Below, one piece after another: positions 1 through 7,746 of a stretch of 13,874 bases of DNA (positions are counted from its first letter, which is position 1; each line of letters opens with the position of its first letter). The DNA is from Clostridia bacterium. GTDB taxonomy: Bacteria; Bacillota_A; Clostridia; Oscillospirales; CAG-272. The notes below the pieces were generated by a model. That model did not search any database, was not told the origin of the DNA, and was given only the letters and a program-made list of their open reading frames with translations. The stretch spans positions 1 to 13,874 of the forward strand of contig JAFTDQ010000086.1 of assembly GCA_017454075.1 (NCBI GenBank), in the 5' to 3' direction. Position numbers and translations under genes: made by a program.

Positions 1-47
1 ACCTCGCCAATCACAAGAATACGTTTTGAACTGTCGGGACGTGTCAT
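1..47 (-). CDS. N-terminal fragment of an unidentified gene, truncated by the window edge
   Basis: Reading the minus strand from ATG at 47 gives MTRPDSSKRILVIGEV before the sequence ends. The ATG overlaps the TGA of the upstream surface-protein gene as ATGA, the same coupling seen at two other junctions in this window. Purine-rich GGAAA lies about six bases before the ATG and could act as a ribosome binding site. The short stretch RILVIGE looks like a first beta strand of a nucleotide-binding or sugar-kinase (PfkB-like) fold, but sixteen residues cannot settle this. That the gene is real rests on the overlap and on the plausible hydrophobic beta strand. The product is unknown. Confidence 0.5.
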   Translation of the reverse strand, partial: MTRPDSSKRILVIGE

Positions 48-1672
48 TTCCTGTTTCCGGTCACCTTTATGTGATATATGGCGCTCACCTGAACGCCCGC
101 CTGACCGTCATACCACGGGTCGCCTATTTCATCGATCGTCGTGAGGTCAACGCCGTACGGATAGGTGCAGTGAGCGACGAAATCCTTTCCTTTCCAGGCG
201 GCTACGTATATTGCGCAGTGAGCGTTGGGAGTTCCTTTTTTGGATTTGAAAATAATGATGTCTCCGGGGGAGAGCTTTTCACGGTCAACGTCGTCGAAAC
301 TGTGCCCTATAAGCTCAACGGGTTTTCCGTAGAGCGAACCGGTTCCGAGCCTCATGGCGTACTGCCAAGTTTTCACAGCCTTGAGATTATATCCCCCGGA
401 GGTATAGTACGAGAAGCATTTGCTTAGATCCGAGACTTTGTAGCCTTCTATGTTCGGGAGGTAGTTTAAAAGATAATAGGCGTTGAAAGACGCGCAGATC
501 AGACCTTTTTTCAAGAAAAGATCGAGGTTCGGGGCGAGGCCCGTCTTAGTGGAACCGTCGGTAACGGTGTTCGCCCCGCTGGGGCTGCTTCCCATGGGGA
601 TCGAATACAGGACCTTTGATCTGTACTGTTTCGCCAGCCGGTTTTCGCCATACGCAGAGAAGAGGAGCCCGTCACGAATAAGTCCCTGAACGTCGTACCC
701 GATATATTCGAGCGCGCGCATTATCGGCGTGTCCGTTATCTCTTCGGGATAACTGTGACAAATCTCAAAATCCTTGTCTTCACCGCACACGGTGCAGTGA
801 TATCTCATTATCCCTTCGCCGTGTTCATCCTTCCAGACCCAGAACCCTTCGCCGTACATGTGTCCGATGGACTGTCCGACGTAATTTCCGCACCACATAC
901 ATAGATAGGGTAAATAGCAGGTCCGGGAGAGATACATGTGATCGACGGTCCCGACCGTGCCGGTGAGCTCTTTTTTGCAGTGAGAACAGTAGAACGAAAA
1001 GATCCCTTCGTCAGAACACGTCGGCGCTTTAGTGACCGTGAGATCGTTTACCGTGTGCCCTGACGGGACTTTTATTTTCAGCTTGTCCGACGCGCCGCAG
1101 CGGGTACAGGTCGCCTCTACCTCGCCCCCCGCGCGTCTGACCGATCCTTTTGCCGTCGCCTCGTAGGAATGACCGAGACGCGGAACGGCTGCTTCTTTTC
1201 TTTCCCCGCCGCAGAGCCGGCAGGTATATACGGTGTATCCCGGTCTGCCGCAGGTCGGTTCGGTCGCCCCGGTCTCTTCATATTCATGACTGACCGGCTC
1301 TGTCCTTGCCGAAAACGATACTACGCCGCATCTGCGGCACGACGTCACGGTCATACCTCCGGCAGTGCAGGTCGGAGGGATCTCGGTGATCTCTTCGTCG
1401 TGCCCGGAGGGAGCTGTCGTTTCGGTACGCGTCTCTCCGCACAGGCAGCATATCATGACGCGGCTGCCCGGCTCCGTACAGGTGGGCTCCGAAAAGCTTC
1501 CGGTAATGAACTCATGAGGGCATTCCTCGGGCATGGTTTCGGTGACGGGTTCGGTCTCGGCAGCTCTTCCCGAAAAGTCTTTCGACGCGTAAAGGACGCC
1601 GACGAGCGCGATAAATACGAGCGCGGCGGCGGATATTCTTATGATCTTACGCGTCGGGACTTTGTTTTCCAT
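44..1672 (-). CDS. Exported Cys-rich-repeat protein with a C-terminal NlpC/P60-like domain
   Basis: A 542-residue protein. Residues 1–9 are basic and residues 10–28 form one hydrophobic segment, so it is probably exported and anchored by an uncleaved signal anchor. Residues about 50–300 hold roughly seven units of 25–45 residues. The general plan is His, then PTC, a Gly three to four residues later, then CxxCG, then a Gly-His boundary. The CxxC pairs lie near 75, 112, 151, 189, 229, 258 and 293; PTC is at 63–65, 100–102, 139–141 and 217–219 and is lost in the other units. Such repeats could bind metal or form disulfides. The C-terminal part (about 380–530) resembles NlpC/P60 cysteine hydrolases: a candidate nucleophile at Cys393 in LICAS, then LSPGDIIIF, then a candidate His485 in AHCAIYV. 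The likely role is cell-wall peptide cleavage or an amidase/transglutaminase-like reaction outside the cell. It starts nine bases after the polA stop without a clear Shine-Dalgarno sequence. Family assignment is from motifs only; the substrate is unknown. Confidence 0.75.
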   Translation of the reverse strand: MENKVPTRKIIRISAAALVFIALVGVLYASKDFSGRAAETEPVTETMPEECPHEFITGSFSEPTCTEPGSRVMICCLCGETRTETTAPSGHDEEITEIPPTCTAGGMTVTSCRRCGVVSFSARTEPVSHEYEETGATEPTCGRPGYTVYTCRLCGGERKEAAVPRLGHSYEATAKGSVRRAGGEVEATCTRCGASDKLKIKVPSGHTVNDLTVTKAPTCSDEGIFSFYCSHCKKELTGTVGTVDHMYLSRTCYLPYLCMWCGNYVGQSIGHMYGEGFWVWKDEHGEGIMRYHCTVCGEDKDFEICHSYPEEITDTPIMRALEYIGYDVQGLIRDGLLFSAYGENRLAKQYRSKVLYSIPMGSSPSGANTVTDGSTKTGLAPNLDLFLKKGLICASFNAYYLLNYLPNIEGYKVSDLSKCFSYYTSGGYNLKAVKTWQYAMRLGTGSLYGKPVELIGHSFDDVDREKLSPGDIIIFKSKKGTPNAHCAIYVAAWKGKDFVAHCTYPYGVDLTTIDEIGDPWYDGQAGVQVSAIYHIKVTGNRK

Positions 1673-1681
1673 TTCAGAGCA

Positions 1682-4186
1682 TCAGGAGTGACATTCGAAC
1701 CAGCTTTTTCCGATCCCGGTCTCGACGGTGAGAGGTATCCCGAGATCGGCTGCGTTTTCCATTTCTTCTTTCAGAATTCCGGCGACCTCTTCTGCGCATT
1801 CAGCGCGGGATTCTATGATCAGCTCGTCGTGTATCTGAAGGACGAGCTTTGCGTCGAGACCGGATTTTTCAAGTCTCTTACTGACGTTTATCATGGCGAG
1901 CTTGATCACGTCCGCGGCCGTACCCTGTATCGGGCTGTTACGGGCGATGCGCTCGCCCGCCGCCCTGACGTTCTTTTTCGGAGAGCGAAGCTCGGGGATC
2001 TGCCTGCGGCGGCCGAATGCCGTCGTGACGTATCCGTTTTTGTCCGCGAAGGCGATCGTTTCGCTGAGGAACGAACTGATCTCGGGAAATCCAGCGAGAT
2101 AGTTCGATATGTATTCCTGCGCCTCGTAGCGCGGGACGCCGAGATCCTTAGCGAGCGAGAATGCGCTCATACCGTATAGAATGCCGAAATTGACCGTTTT
2201 GGCCTTTTTTCTCATATCGGGAGTCACGAGTTCCTGCGGAACTCCGAATACCGAGGCGGCCGTTCTGCGGTGGATATCCTCTCCTTTGAGGAATGATTCG
2301 GTCATTGAGGCGTCTGACGAGAGCGCGGCGAGCACTCTCAGCTCTATCTGCGAATAGTCGGCGTCGATAAGGACGTGCTCGTCGTCTCCCGATATGAAGA
2401 ATTTCCTCATACGGCGCCCGAGATCGGAACGTATAGGGATGTTCTGAAGATTCGGGTCTGATGACGAGAGTCTTCCGGTCGAGGCGACCTTCTGATTGAA
2501 CGTCGTGTGTATCCTCGCGTCTTCGTCGGCGTAGGCGATAAGCCCGTCGGTATAAGTGGAACGGAGCTTTGATATTTTTCTGTATTCGAGTATCTTTTCG
2601 ATCACGGGATGAAACGGAGAGAGTCCCTCGAGCGCTTCGGCGTCGGTCGAACGTCCTCCCGCCCCGCGCTTCGGCGCGGGGAGACCGAGTTCGTCGTACA
2701 GTACCTCGGCGAGCTGTTTCGGCGAATTGACGTTGAAATCCCGTCCGGCGAGATCGAAGATCTCTTCTTTGAGTTTTTCCTCGCGCACGCCGAGCTCGGA
2801 TGAAAAATCGCGCAGACCGGGAATGTCGATTTTTATCCCCGTTCTCTCCATCCCGGCGAGAACACGCGAAAGCGGAGTTTCTATTTTTTCAAAAACAAAG
2901 GTCTGCTTTGTTTCAGCCATACGGCGGTCAAGCGCCTTTCTGAGGTCGAAAAGCACGGCGGGGGCGTCAAACTTTTCGGGAAGCGAGACCCCGAGATTCC
3001 GGAAAGCCGAGGCCTTTATACCGTGATCCGAGTCGTTCGGGTCGCAAATGTAGTCGGCGACCGACGCGTCGTAGAGGGTCGCCTTTATATCCCGGTCTTC
3101 CGAGTACAGTTTCTTCGCGTCCGGTACGATTACGGTCTTTTCCGGGTCAGAAAGGAGCTTTTCCGTTTCTTCCGCCCCGACCTTATATTCATTTTTGCCG
3201 TCGAATGCAAGACCGTTTACGAGGGCGACGACGGCGGCGCCGGGATCGGGAGAAGCTGCGGGACCCGCGGGCTCTACCGGCGCGTATTTTTCTGTCTCAG
3301 CCGGCTTTACGGGGTCGGCGCTCTTTACCTGCCTGAGATTTTCAAGCACCTTTGCCATCCCGTATCCCGTGAGCACGGGCTCGGCGGATTTCATATCCGG
3401 GCCGGTAAAAGAAGTAAGCGTCAGAGCGTCGCCGACCGGCGCGTCCTTTACTATACGTGACAGGAAAAGCGAAAAATACGCCTGCTCGCGCCCTTCGGAG
3501 AGCTTTGTTCCCCACGCTTTTTTCTTTTCTGTTATTTCTCCGAGATGGTCGTATACTCCGTCGAGACTGCCGTATTCCGCGATAAGTTCGAGAGCCGATT
3601 TCTCGCCTATACCGCGCACTCCCGGTATGTTGTCGCTCGTGTCTCCGAGGAGGGCTTTGTATGATACGAAACTCTCGGGGGTGAGCCCCGGGTATTTTTC
3701 GGCAAATACGGCGGGGTCGTATTCCACGATCCCATTGTGACCCTTATAGAGTACCGTGACCTTGTCGCTTATCAGCTGAAAAGAATCGCGGTCTCCCGTG
3801 ACGATGTACGCGTGATTTCCGTCCGGCGTGGCGGATGAGAGCGTTCCGAGCACGTCGTCCGCCTCGAAATCCGTTATTTCAAAATATTTAACCCCGATTG
3901 AGCCGAGGCATTCCTTTATGACAGGGAACTGATCGATAAGGTCCTGCGGAGCCCTCTGACGCCCTGCCTTGTATTCTTTATATTCGCGGTGACGGAACGT
4001 TCCGCCGTGCGGGTCGAACGCAACCGCGCAGTGATCCGGTTCCAGCGCTTTGAGGTATTTGATGAGTATGTTCAGAGTTCCCACGACGGCGTTAAGGTTC
4101 ATTCCTCCGGTCGTCATGAGCGGCGGCATACCGTAGTAGCTGCTGAACATCACGCTGTTTCCGTCTATCAGAAGAGTGTTTTTCAT
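1682..4186 (-). CDS. polA: DNA polymerase I
   Basis: An 834-residue family A DNA polymerase for Okazaki-fragment maturation and excision-repair gap filling. Residues 1–290 are the 5'-3' flap nuclease, with acidic metal ligands in LLIDGN (Asp8), DFEADD (about 106–111), TGDRDS (130–135) and LLGDTSDN (179–186). A Pro/Ala-rich linker (about 290–320) follows. The vestigial 3'-5' exonuclease region (about 320–430) lacks the DxE of Exo I, so proofreading is probably absent, as in many Bacillota Pol I proteins. The polymerase domain has motif A DADYSQIELR (608–617), motif B KTVNFGILYG (663–672) and motif C QIHDELI (784–790, with His-Asp-Glu at 786–788). Its ATG overlaps the stop of the DUF368 gene as ATGA and is preceded by AAAAAAGGA. 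The length is slightly short for the family (B. subtilis about 880, E. coli 928), and the shortfall appears to lie in the exonuclease region. Confidence 0.98.
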   Translation of the reverse strand: MKNTLLIDGNSVMFSSYYGMPPLMTTGGMNLNAVVGTLNILIKYLKALEPDHCAVAFDPHGGTFRHREYKEYKAGRQRAPQDLIDQFPVIKECLGSIGVKYFEITDFEADDVLGTLSSATPDGNHAYIVTGDRDSFQLISDKVTVLYKGHNGIVEYDPAVFAEKYPGLTPESFVSYKALLGDTSDNIPGVRGIGEKSALELIAEYGSLDGVYDHLGEITEKKKAWGTKLSEGREQAYFSLFLSRIVKDAPVGDALTLTSFTGPDMKSAEPVLTGYGMAKVLENLRQVKSADPVKPAETEKYAPVEPAGPAASPDPGAAVVALVNGLAFDGKNEYKVGAEETEKLLSDPEKTVIVPDAKKLYSEDRDIKATLYDASVADYICDPNDSDHGIKASAFRNLGVSLPEKFDAPAVLFDLRKALDRRMAETKQTFVFEKIETPLSRVLAGMERTGIKIDIPGLRDFSSELGVREEKLKEEIFDLAGRDFNVNSPKQLAEVLYDELGLPAPKRGAGGRSTDAEALEGLSPFHPVIEKILEYRKISKLRSTYTDGLIAYADEDARIHTTFNQKVASTGRLSSSDPNLQNIPIRSDLGRRMRKFFISGDDEHVLIDADYSQIELRVLAALSSDASMTESFLKGEDIHRRTAASVFGVPQELVTPDMRKKAKTVNFGILYGMSAFSLAKDLGVPRYEAQEYISNYLAGFPEISSFLSETIAFADKNGYVTTAFGRRRQIPELRSPKKNVRAAGERIARNSPIQGTAADVIKLAMINVSKRLEKSGLDAKLVLQIHDELIIESRAECAEEVAGILKEEMENAADLGIPLTVETGIGKSWFECHS
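2662..2681. other. Very stable GC hairpin with a TTCG loop inside polA
   Basis: A perfect 8-bp stem, CCCCGCGC and GCGCGGGG, closes a TTCG tetraloop on the plus strand (CGAA on the polA mRNA). It encodes the KRGAGG stretch (about residues 506–511) of the polymerase thumb. No T-run follows on either strand, so it is not a terminator. It may slow ribosomes or be a side effect of GC-rich Arg/Gly/Ala codons. Confidence 0.5.
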
Positions 4187-5130
4187 TGATCCTTTTTTCC
4201 GGTTTTCCGTGAAATAACGCCGAGCGCGAAGGAGACGGCGAAGCCGGCGGCGATGCAGGCGATCCGCACGGCGAGCTCGGGCGCGCTTTTTGCGTCGTAG
4301 GGGAGCAGCGGGATCACCGTCGCCGCGACGATCCCGAAAATTACGTGATAAAATCTGACGGGCTTTTTCCTGATCAGCAGATCCACCGGTTTAGACAGTA
4401 TCAGAAGAGTGAGAATAAAAGCGACGCCGAACAGTATAACAGACGGCCAGTCGGAGGCGGCGAACGCCGCGGAAAAGCTTTCTTTACCGGTGACAAAACC
4501 CAGCGCGTGGGAAACGACTCCCGTTATCAGACCCATAAGCGGCTCGTATAAACCGAGGAAAAGCATTATGGTCGGCGCGGCGATCCCGGGGACTATCATG
4601 CACAGAGCCATGAAAAATCCGCACAGAGCAAACCACGGGGCGGACGGTGCGATTGCTATCCCGCTCCCGAAGCGGAAGAACATGAGCACGGCGAGAATGG
4701 CGGCAAACGAAACGCACATCCATATTATTTCGGCGGCCGGATGGGCCTTTCCCGAAGCTTCTCCGTGTTCCGTCACGGTTTTCCACAGGGAGGGGAGCGT
4801 GCCGGCTATGAGTCCGACGAAAAACGCGACGGCGATATTTTCGTTTTTCTGAAAAATGATCTGGACGAGCTTTGCAAGTCCGAGGAAGCCGATCGCTATC
4901 CCGATCGCCACGGGAAGCAGCGTCTTCCAGTATTTTTTAATCGTTTTCGGATGGGCAAAAACGCTGATCAGCGGTTCGTAAATCCCGAATATTGCGGCGA
5001 GAACCCCGCCGCTTATTCCGGGGAGTACGGCGCCGATTCCGATAACGCATCCCTGAAGGATCCTGATGATGAATCTCACCGGACCTTCCGGGGTTCTGCC
5101 TTCATTTTTATTTGTTTCTGTTTCAGTCAT
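4183..5130 (-). CDS. DUF368 membrane protein, PopT-like polyprenyl-phosphate transporter
   Basis: A 315-residue polytopic membrane protein with about eight to ten hydrophobic segments. It contains two copies of the DUF368 signature: LPGISGG followed by GIYEPLI (about 36–55) and VPGIAAP followed by GLYEPLM (about 180–199). These mark the two halves of an internally duplicated transporter. DUF368 proteins (PopT) have been shown to recycle undecaprenyl phosphate, the lipid carrier for peptidoglycan and other wall polymers, across the cytoplasmic membrane; the same function is inferred here. The ATG at 5130 has no well-placed ribosome binding site. A GTG at 5079 follows GGAAGG by four bases and would give a 298-residue protein that keeps the whole membrane core, so it is a serious alternative start. 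The gene begins 12 bases after the helicase stop and overlaps polA by four bases, so it is probably co-transcribed with both. Confidence 0.9.
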   Translation of the reverse strand: MTETETNKNEGRTPEGPVRFIIRILQGCVIGIGAVLPGISGGVLAAIFGIYEPLISVFAHPKTIKKYWKTLLPVAIGIAIGFLGLAKLVQIIFQKNENIAVAFFVGLIAGTLPSLWKTVTEHGEASGKAHPAAEIIWMCVSFAAILAVLMFFRFGSGIAIAPSAPWFALCGFFMALCMIVPGIAAPTIMLFLGLYEPLMGLITGVVSHALGFVTGKESFSAAFAASDWPSVILFGVAFILTLLILSKPVDLLIRKKPVRFYHVIFGIVAATVIPLLPYDAKSAPELAVRIACIAAGFAVSFALGVISRKTGKKDQ

Positions 5131-5142
5131 AAGATTAAGACG

Positions 5143-7242
5143 TCAGTTTTCCTTTCTTGCCGATCCCACGGGTATCAGGGAGCCGTTTTTCAGAAGCGGG
5201 CCCGCGGCGGTCGTAACTGTCTTTCCTCCGTCGAGCCGTATCGTGACGAGGAGATCTCCGAAGGCCGGTTTTGACGATATAACCGTCCCGGATCCGAGCC
5301 CGGCGTACCTTACCCGCGTACCGACGCGCAGCTCCGGAAGCGAATGTTCATCCGCTTTTTCCGCCGCCTGCGGCGTCCGGCAGTTCGAGGCCTCTAGCAG
5401 GGAATCGATGAACGAATACCCGGCGGCCGGCTCCCCGAATATCCTTTCGCATTTTACAAGCGTCAGTTTTTTTCGCGCGCGCGTCACGCCCACGTAAAAC
5501 AGACGGCGCTCTTCCTCGAGCAGAGCCGTCTCGTCCCCTCCGTGTGTAAATCCGGGGTTTGCCGCCGACGGAAGTATCCCGTCGCGGGCGTCGATGATGA
5601 TGACGTTGTCGTATTCCGTTCCCTTTGCCGAATGAATCGTCGAGAGCACGATGCCGTTCTGAGCCGAGCCGTCTTTAATGATCTTTTCAAGACCGTCGAG
5701 TCGGTCAAAAAACTCCCGCGCTCCGCGGTGTCTGTCCGCTATCGAGAGCATGGCGTGGAGTTTTGACACGTCGGCTCCTCGCTCAGCTACGTAGTCGTAA
5801 TAACCCGCGTCGTAGAAGAGCGACATGAGCATACCGAATATGTCGCTTCTTGGAGCCCGCCTTATTGCGTCGTCGAGACGTTCCGCGCGCTCTCTGCGCC
5901 AGCTTCCGAGCTCGGGCGAGCGGGACAGGTATCCGAGAACGGTCCTGCTTCCGTGCTGCTCCGCGGCGCGTTCGGCGTCGGATCTCGACAGTCCCGGGAA
6001 AATCTTGTAGAATATTCTGAGAAAGAGTTCTCCGTCGTATGGATCTGAGGCGAATGATACGAGCGTTTTTACGTCGGAAACGACGTACGAGCCGAAAAAG
6101 ACCGACTCGCGGCCTCTCATTGTAAACCTCACGCCGGCGGTTTCAAGAGCGTCGGCGACCGGCAGCAGGGAATCGTTGAGCCGCGAAAGAACGGCGGTCC
6201 TCTTTCCCTCGGGGGTGCAGGCGATATCGACTATCCTCTGCGGAAGAAGGCGCAGATCGCCCAGTTTCATTACGGATATCGGTTCTCCCTCCGGCGCGTC
6301 CGTGAACATTTTTTTCGGTCGCCGGAGAGTATTAGACGAGATAAACCCGTCGGCCGCCGCTACGATAGAGCCGGAAGAACGGTAGTTCCGCTCAATGAAC
6401 ATTGCGGAGGCGTCGGGAAACACTTTTTCAAATTCGTTCATCCCGTCGGGATAGGCGGCTCTGAAACCGTATATGCTCTGATCCTCGTCTCCTACCATGA
6501 AAAGATTTCCCGAACTCTCAGCGGCCTTGCGGATTATAAGGTGCTGGAGGCGCGAGGTGTCCTGCGCCTCGTCGACACACACGTGGGAATATTTTGAAGT
6601 GCACGCTTTAAGAACGGCGGGATAGCGGCGCAGCGCGGTATATGCGAAGAGGAGCATGTCGTCGTAATCCATCAGCCGTTCTTCGCGCTTGAAATCCCGG
6701 TAAGCGCAGAATATTTCGTAAAAATCCCGCCCGTCGAGCGTTACGTTCTTTCTGATCTCATCGTCGGTCAGGAGCATGTTCACGCAGTACGTGAGTTTTG
6801 TGACGGTTTCGTTCAGATCGCTGTCCGTCGGATATCCGCCGTGCTCGGTGAGGAGCTTTCTCACGACACGTTTCTGGCTCTCCTCGTCGGACATGAGACG
6901 AAAGGGCTCCGTCTTTTTCATTCTGCAGTATTCGTTTATCACGGTCATGCAGAAGCCGTGTATCGTCCTGATCTCAACGCCGTCGTCTCCGAAAATTGAG
7001 ACGTATCGCTCCTTCATCTCCTTCGCCGCGGCGACGGAATAAGTCACGGCGAGGATCGAAGACGCCGGGACCGCGCGCACCCTGACGAGATATCCGAGCC
7101 GGGCGACCATTACCATAGTCTTGCCGCTTCCGGGGACCGCCGACAAAAGGATGTGCCCGTCGCCGGCAAAAGCCGCCCTGCGCTGCGCTTCGTCCAGCTT
7201 CAGCCCGTATTCATTTATGAAATCGCCAATTATATCGGGCAT
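5143..7242 (-). CDS. UvrD/Rep-family superfamily 1 ATP-dependent DNA helicase (PcrA-like)
   Basis: A 699-residue 3'-5' DNA helicase, expected to unwind DNA in repair or replication restart in the cytoplasm. Visible motifs, in order: Q-motif Gln20 in LDEAQRRA; Walker A GSGKT (38–42); Ia LAVTYS (64–69); motif II VDEAQD (223–228); motif III GDEDQSIYGFRAA (251–263); motif IV ERNYRS (284–289); motif V TIHSAKG (535–541); motif VI VGVTRARKKL (584–593). The C-terminus (about 638–690) has the pattern RVGTRVRYAGLGSGTV, resembling the Tudor-like RNA polymerase-binding tail of PcrA/UvrD. The protein is shorter than B. subtilis PcrA (about 740), so it may be a UvrD paralogue rather than the main PcrA. The ATG at 7242 is preceded by CCGGAG at a five-base spacing. 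It leads an apparent operon with the DUF368 gene and polA, just downstream of a terminator. Confidence 0.93.
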   Translation of the reverse strand: MPDIIGDFINEYGLKLDEAQRRAAFAGDGHILLSAVPGSGKTMVMVARLGYLVRVRAVPASSILAVTYSVAAAKEMKERYVSIFGDDGVEIRTIHGFCMTVINEYCRMKKTEPFRLMSDEESQKRVVRKLLTEHGGYPTDSDLNETVTKLTYCVNMLLTDDEIRKNVTLDGRDFYEIFCAYRDFKREERLMDYDDMLLFAYTALRRYPAVLKACTSKYSHVCVDEAQDTSRLQHLIIRKAAESSGNLFMVGDEDQSIYGFRAAYPDGMNEFEKVFPDASAMFIERNYRSSGSIVAAADGFISSNTLRRPKKMFTDAPEGEPISVMKLGDLRLLPQRIVDIACTPEGKRTAVLSRLNDSLLPVADALETAGVRFTMRGRESVFFGSYVVSDVKTLVSFASDPYDGELFLRIFYKIFPGLSRSDAERAAEQHGSRTVLGYLSRSPELGSWRRERAERLDDAIRRAPRSDIFGMLMSLFYDAGYYDYVAERGADVSKLHAMLSIADRHRGAREFFDRLDGLEKIIKDGSAQNGIVLSTIHSAKGTEYDNVIIIDARDGILPSAANPGFTHGGDETALLEEERRLFYVGVTRARKKLTLVKCERIFGEPAAGYSFIDSLLEASNCRTPQAAEKADEHSLPELRVGTRVRYAGLGSGTVISSKPAFGDLLVTIRLDGGKTVTTAAGPLLKNGSLIPVGSARKEN

Positions 7243-7280
7243 ACCGGCTCCGGATCAGAAATGGTTTTTTCGCTGTTCGC

Positions 7281-7314
7281 GTCAAACAAAAGCACGGCGG
7301 GAAAGCCGCCGTGC
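7281..7314 (-). terminator. Intrinsic terminator after the small hypothetical gene
   Basis: A perfect 9-bp GC-rich stem (arms 7292–7300 and 7306–7314, GCACGGCGG with CCGCCGTGC) closes a five-base loop. On the minus strand it is followed at once by TTTTGTTTGA. It lies eight bases past the stop of the 116-residue gene and ends that transcript. It also separates that gene from the helicase operon. The plus-strand side has only a weak T run, so it works mainly leftward. Confidence 0.9.
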
Positions 7315-7321
7315 CGGATTT

Positions 7322-7672
7322 TCAAGACTGACGTTTTCCTTCAGCGTCATATATTTCAAGGGCGACCTTGTTGTCGTCGACGAAGCTCCTGATCCCTCCG
7401 CGGTAGCGGCGGAAGTTAGGTTCGTTGTGCTCGAGCACGACGAGCTCTTCCGGTATGTCCTCGTCCTTCACTTTGAATATGACGCGCTCCTCGAGTTCTT
7501 TTCTGAGCCCGAAGAAGGTCTTTCTCTCGACGTAGTCGAATATGATCTTTTCAATGTTTCCCGCGTTGAGGCGGTAATGCTTGAATCTTGATTTGTCCGT
7601 GGTTTTGTCGCAGAAAACGATCTCTGTCTTGTGTACCATTACGGCGTCTTCGACACCTGCTTTGTTTGCCAT
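7322..7672 (-). CDS. Small conserved-looking protein of unknown function (116 aa), possible PH/GRAM-like fold
   Basis: I do not recognise this protein. It has 116 residues from ATG at 7672, chosen because AAAGGA lies about eight bases upstream; a TTG six codons earlier overlaps that ribosome binding site and is unlikely. There is no signal peptide and no membrane segment, so it is probably cytoplasmic. The sequence alternates likely beta strands (EIVFC, KIIFDYVE, RVIFKVKD, ELVVLEH) and ends with a likely amphipathic stretch near IRSFVDDNK. The KIIFDYVERKTFFGLRKE part resembles the strand–basic loop–strand pattern of bacterial PH/GRAM-like domains, which is a weak inference. The charge is mixed and rich in Lys, Arg and Glu. 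It has its own strong promoter (7718–7746) and a strong terminator (7281–7314), so it is probably a well-expressed single-gene transcript. A real gene is very likely; its function is unknown. Confidence 0.85.
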   Translation of the reverse strand: MANKAGVEDAVMVHKTEIVFCDKTTDKSRFKHYRLNAGNIEKIIFDYVERKTFFGLRKELEERVIFKVKDEDIPEELVVLEHNEPNFRRYRGGIRSFVDDNKVALEIYDAEGKRQS

Positions 7673-7717
7673 TCCGGTTTTTCCTTTCAAAAGACTCTAC
7701 GATTTTAAATCGATTAT

Positions 7718-7746
7718 ATTTTACCATACGCGCGCCCGCGTGTCAA
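7718..7746 (-). promoter_or_regulatory. Strong housekeeping promoter for the small hypothetical gene
   Basis: On the minus strand the -35 box is a perfect TTGACA (7741–7746). A 17-base spacer follows, then TAAAAT (7718–7723) with an upstream TG in TGGTAAAAT, making an extended -10. The predicted transcript start is near 7711, giving a leader of about 40 bases before the ATG at 7672. This is the best promoter match in the window. Confidence 0.85.

Noticed and set aside
1682..1684. TGA recoded as a sense codon
   Set aside because: Proteins end at normal family lengths at TGA, so TGA is a stop here.
1169..2179. A 336-codon plus-strand open frame
   Set aside because: It spans the antisense of two different genes (surface protein and polA) and its product is Arg/Gly-rich without motifs.
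7243..7280. Promoter for the helicase operon just after the terminator
   Set aside because: A TTGACG is present, but the best -10 at the right spacing is ATTTCT, too poor to call. The operon may rely on readthrough or an unseen promoter.
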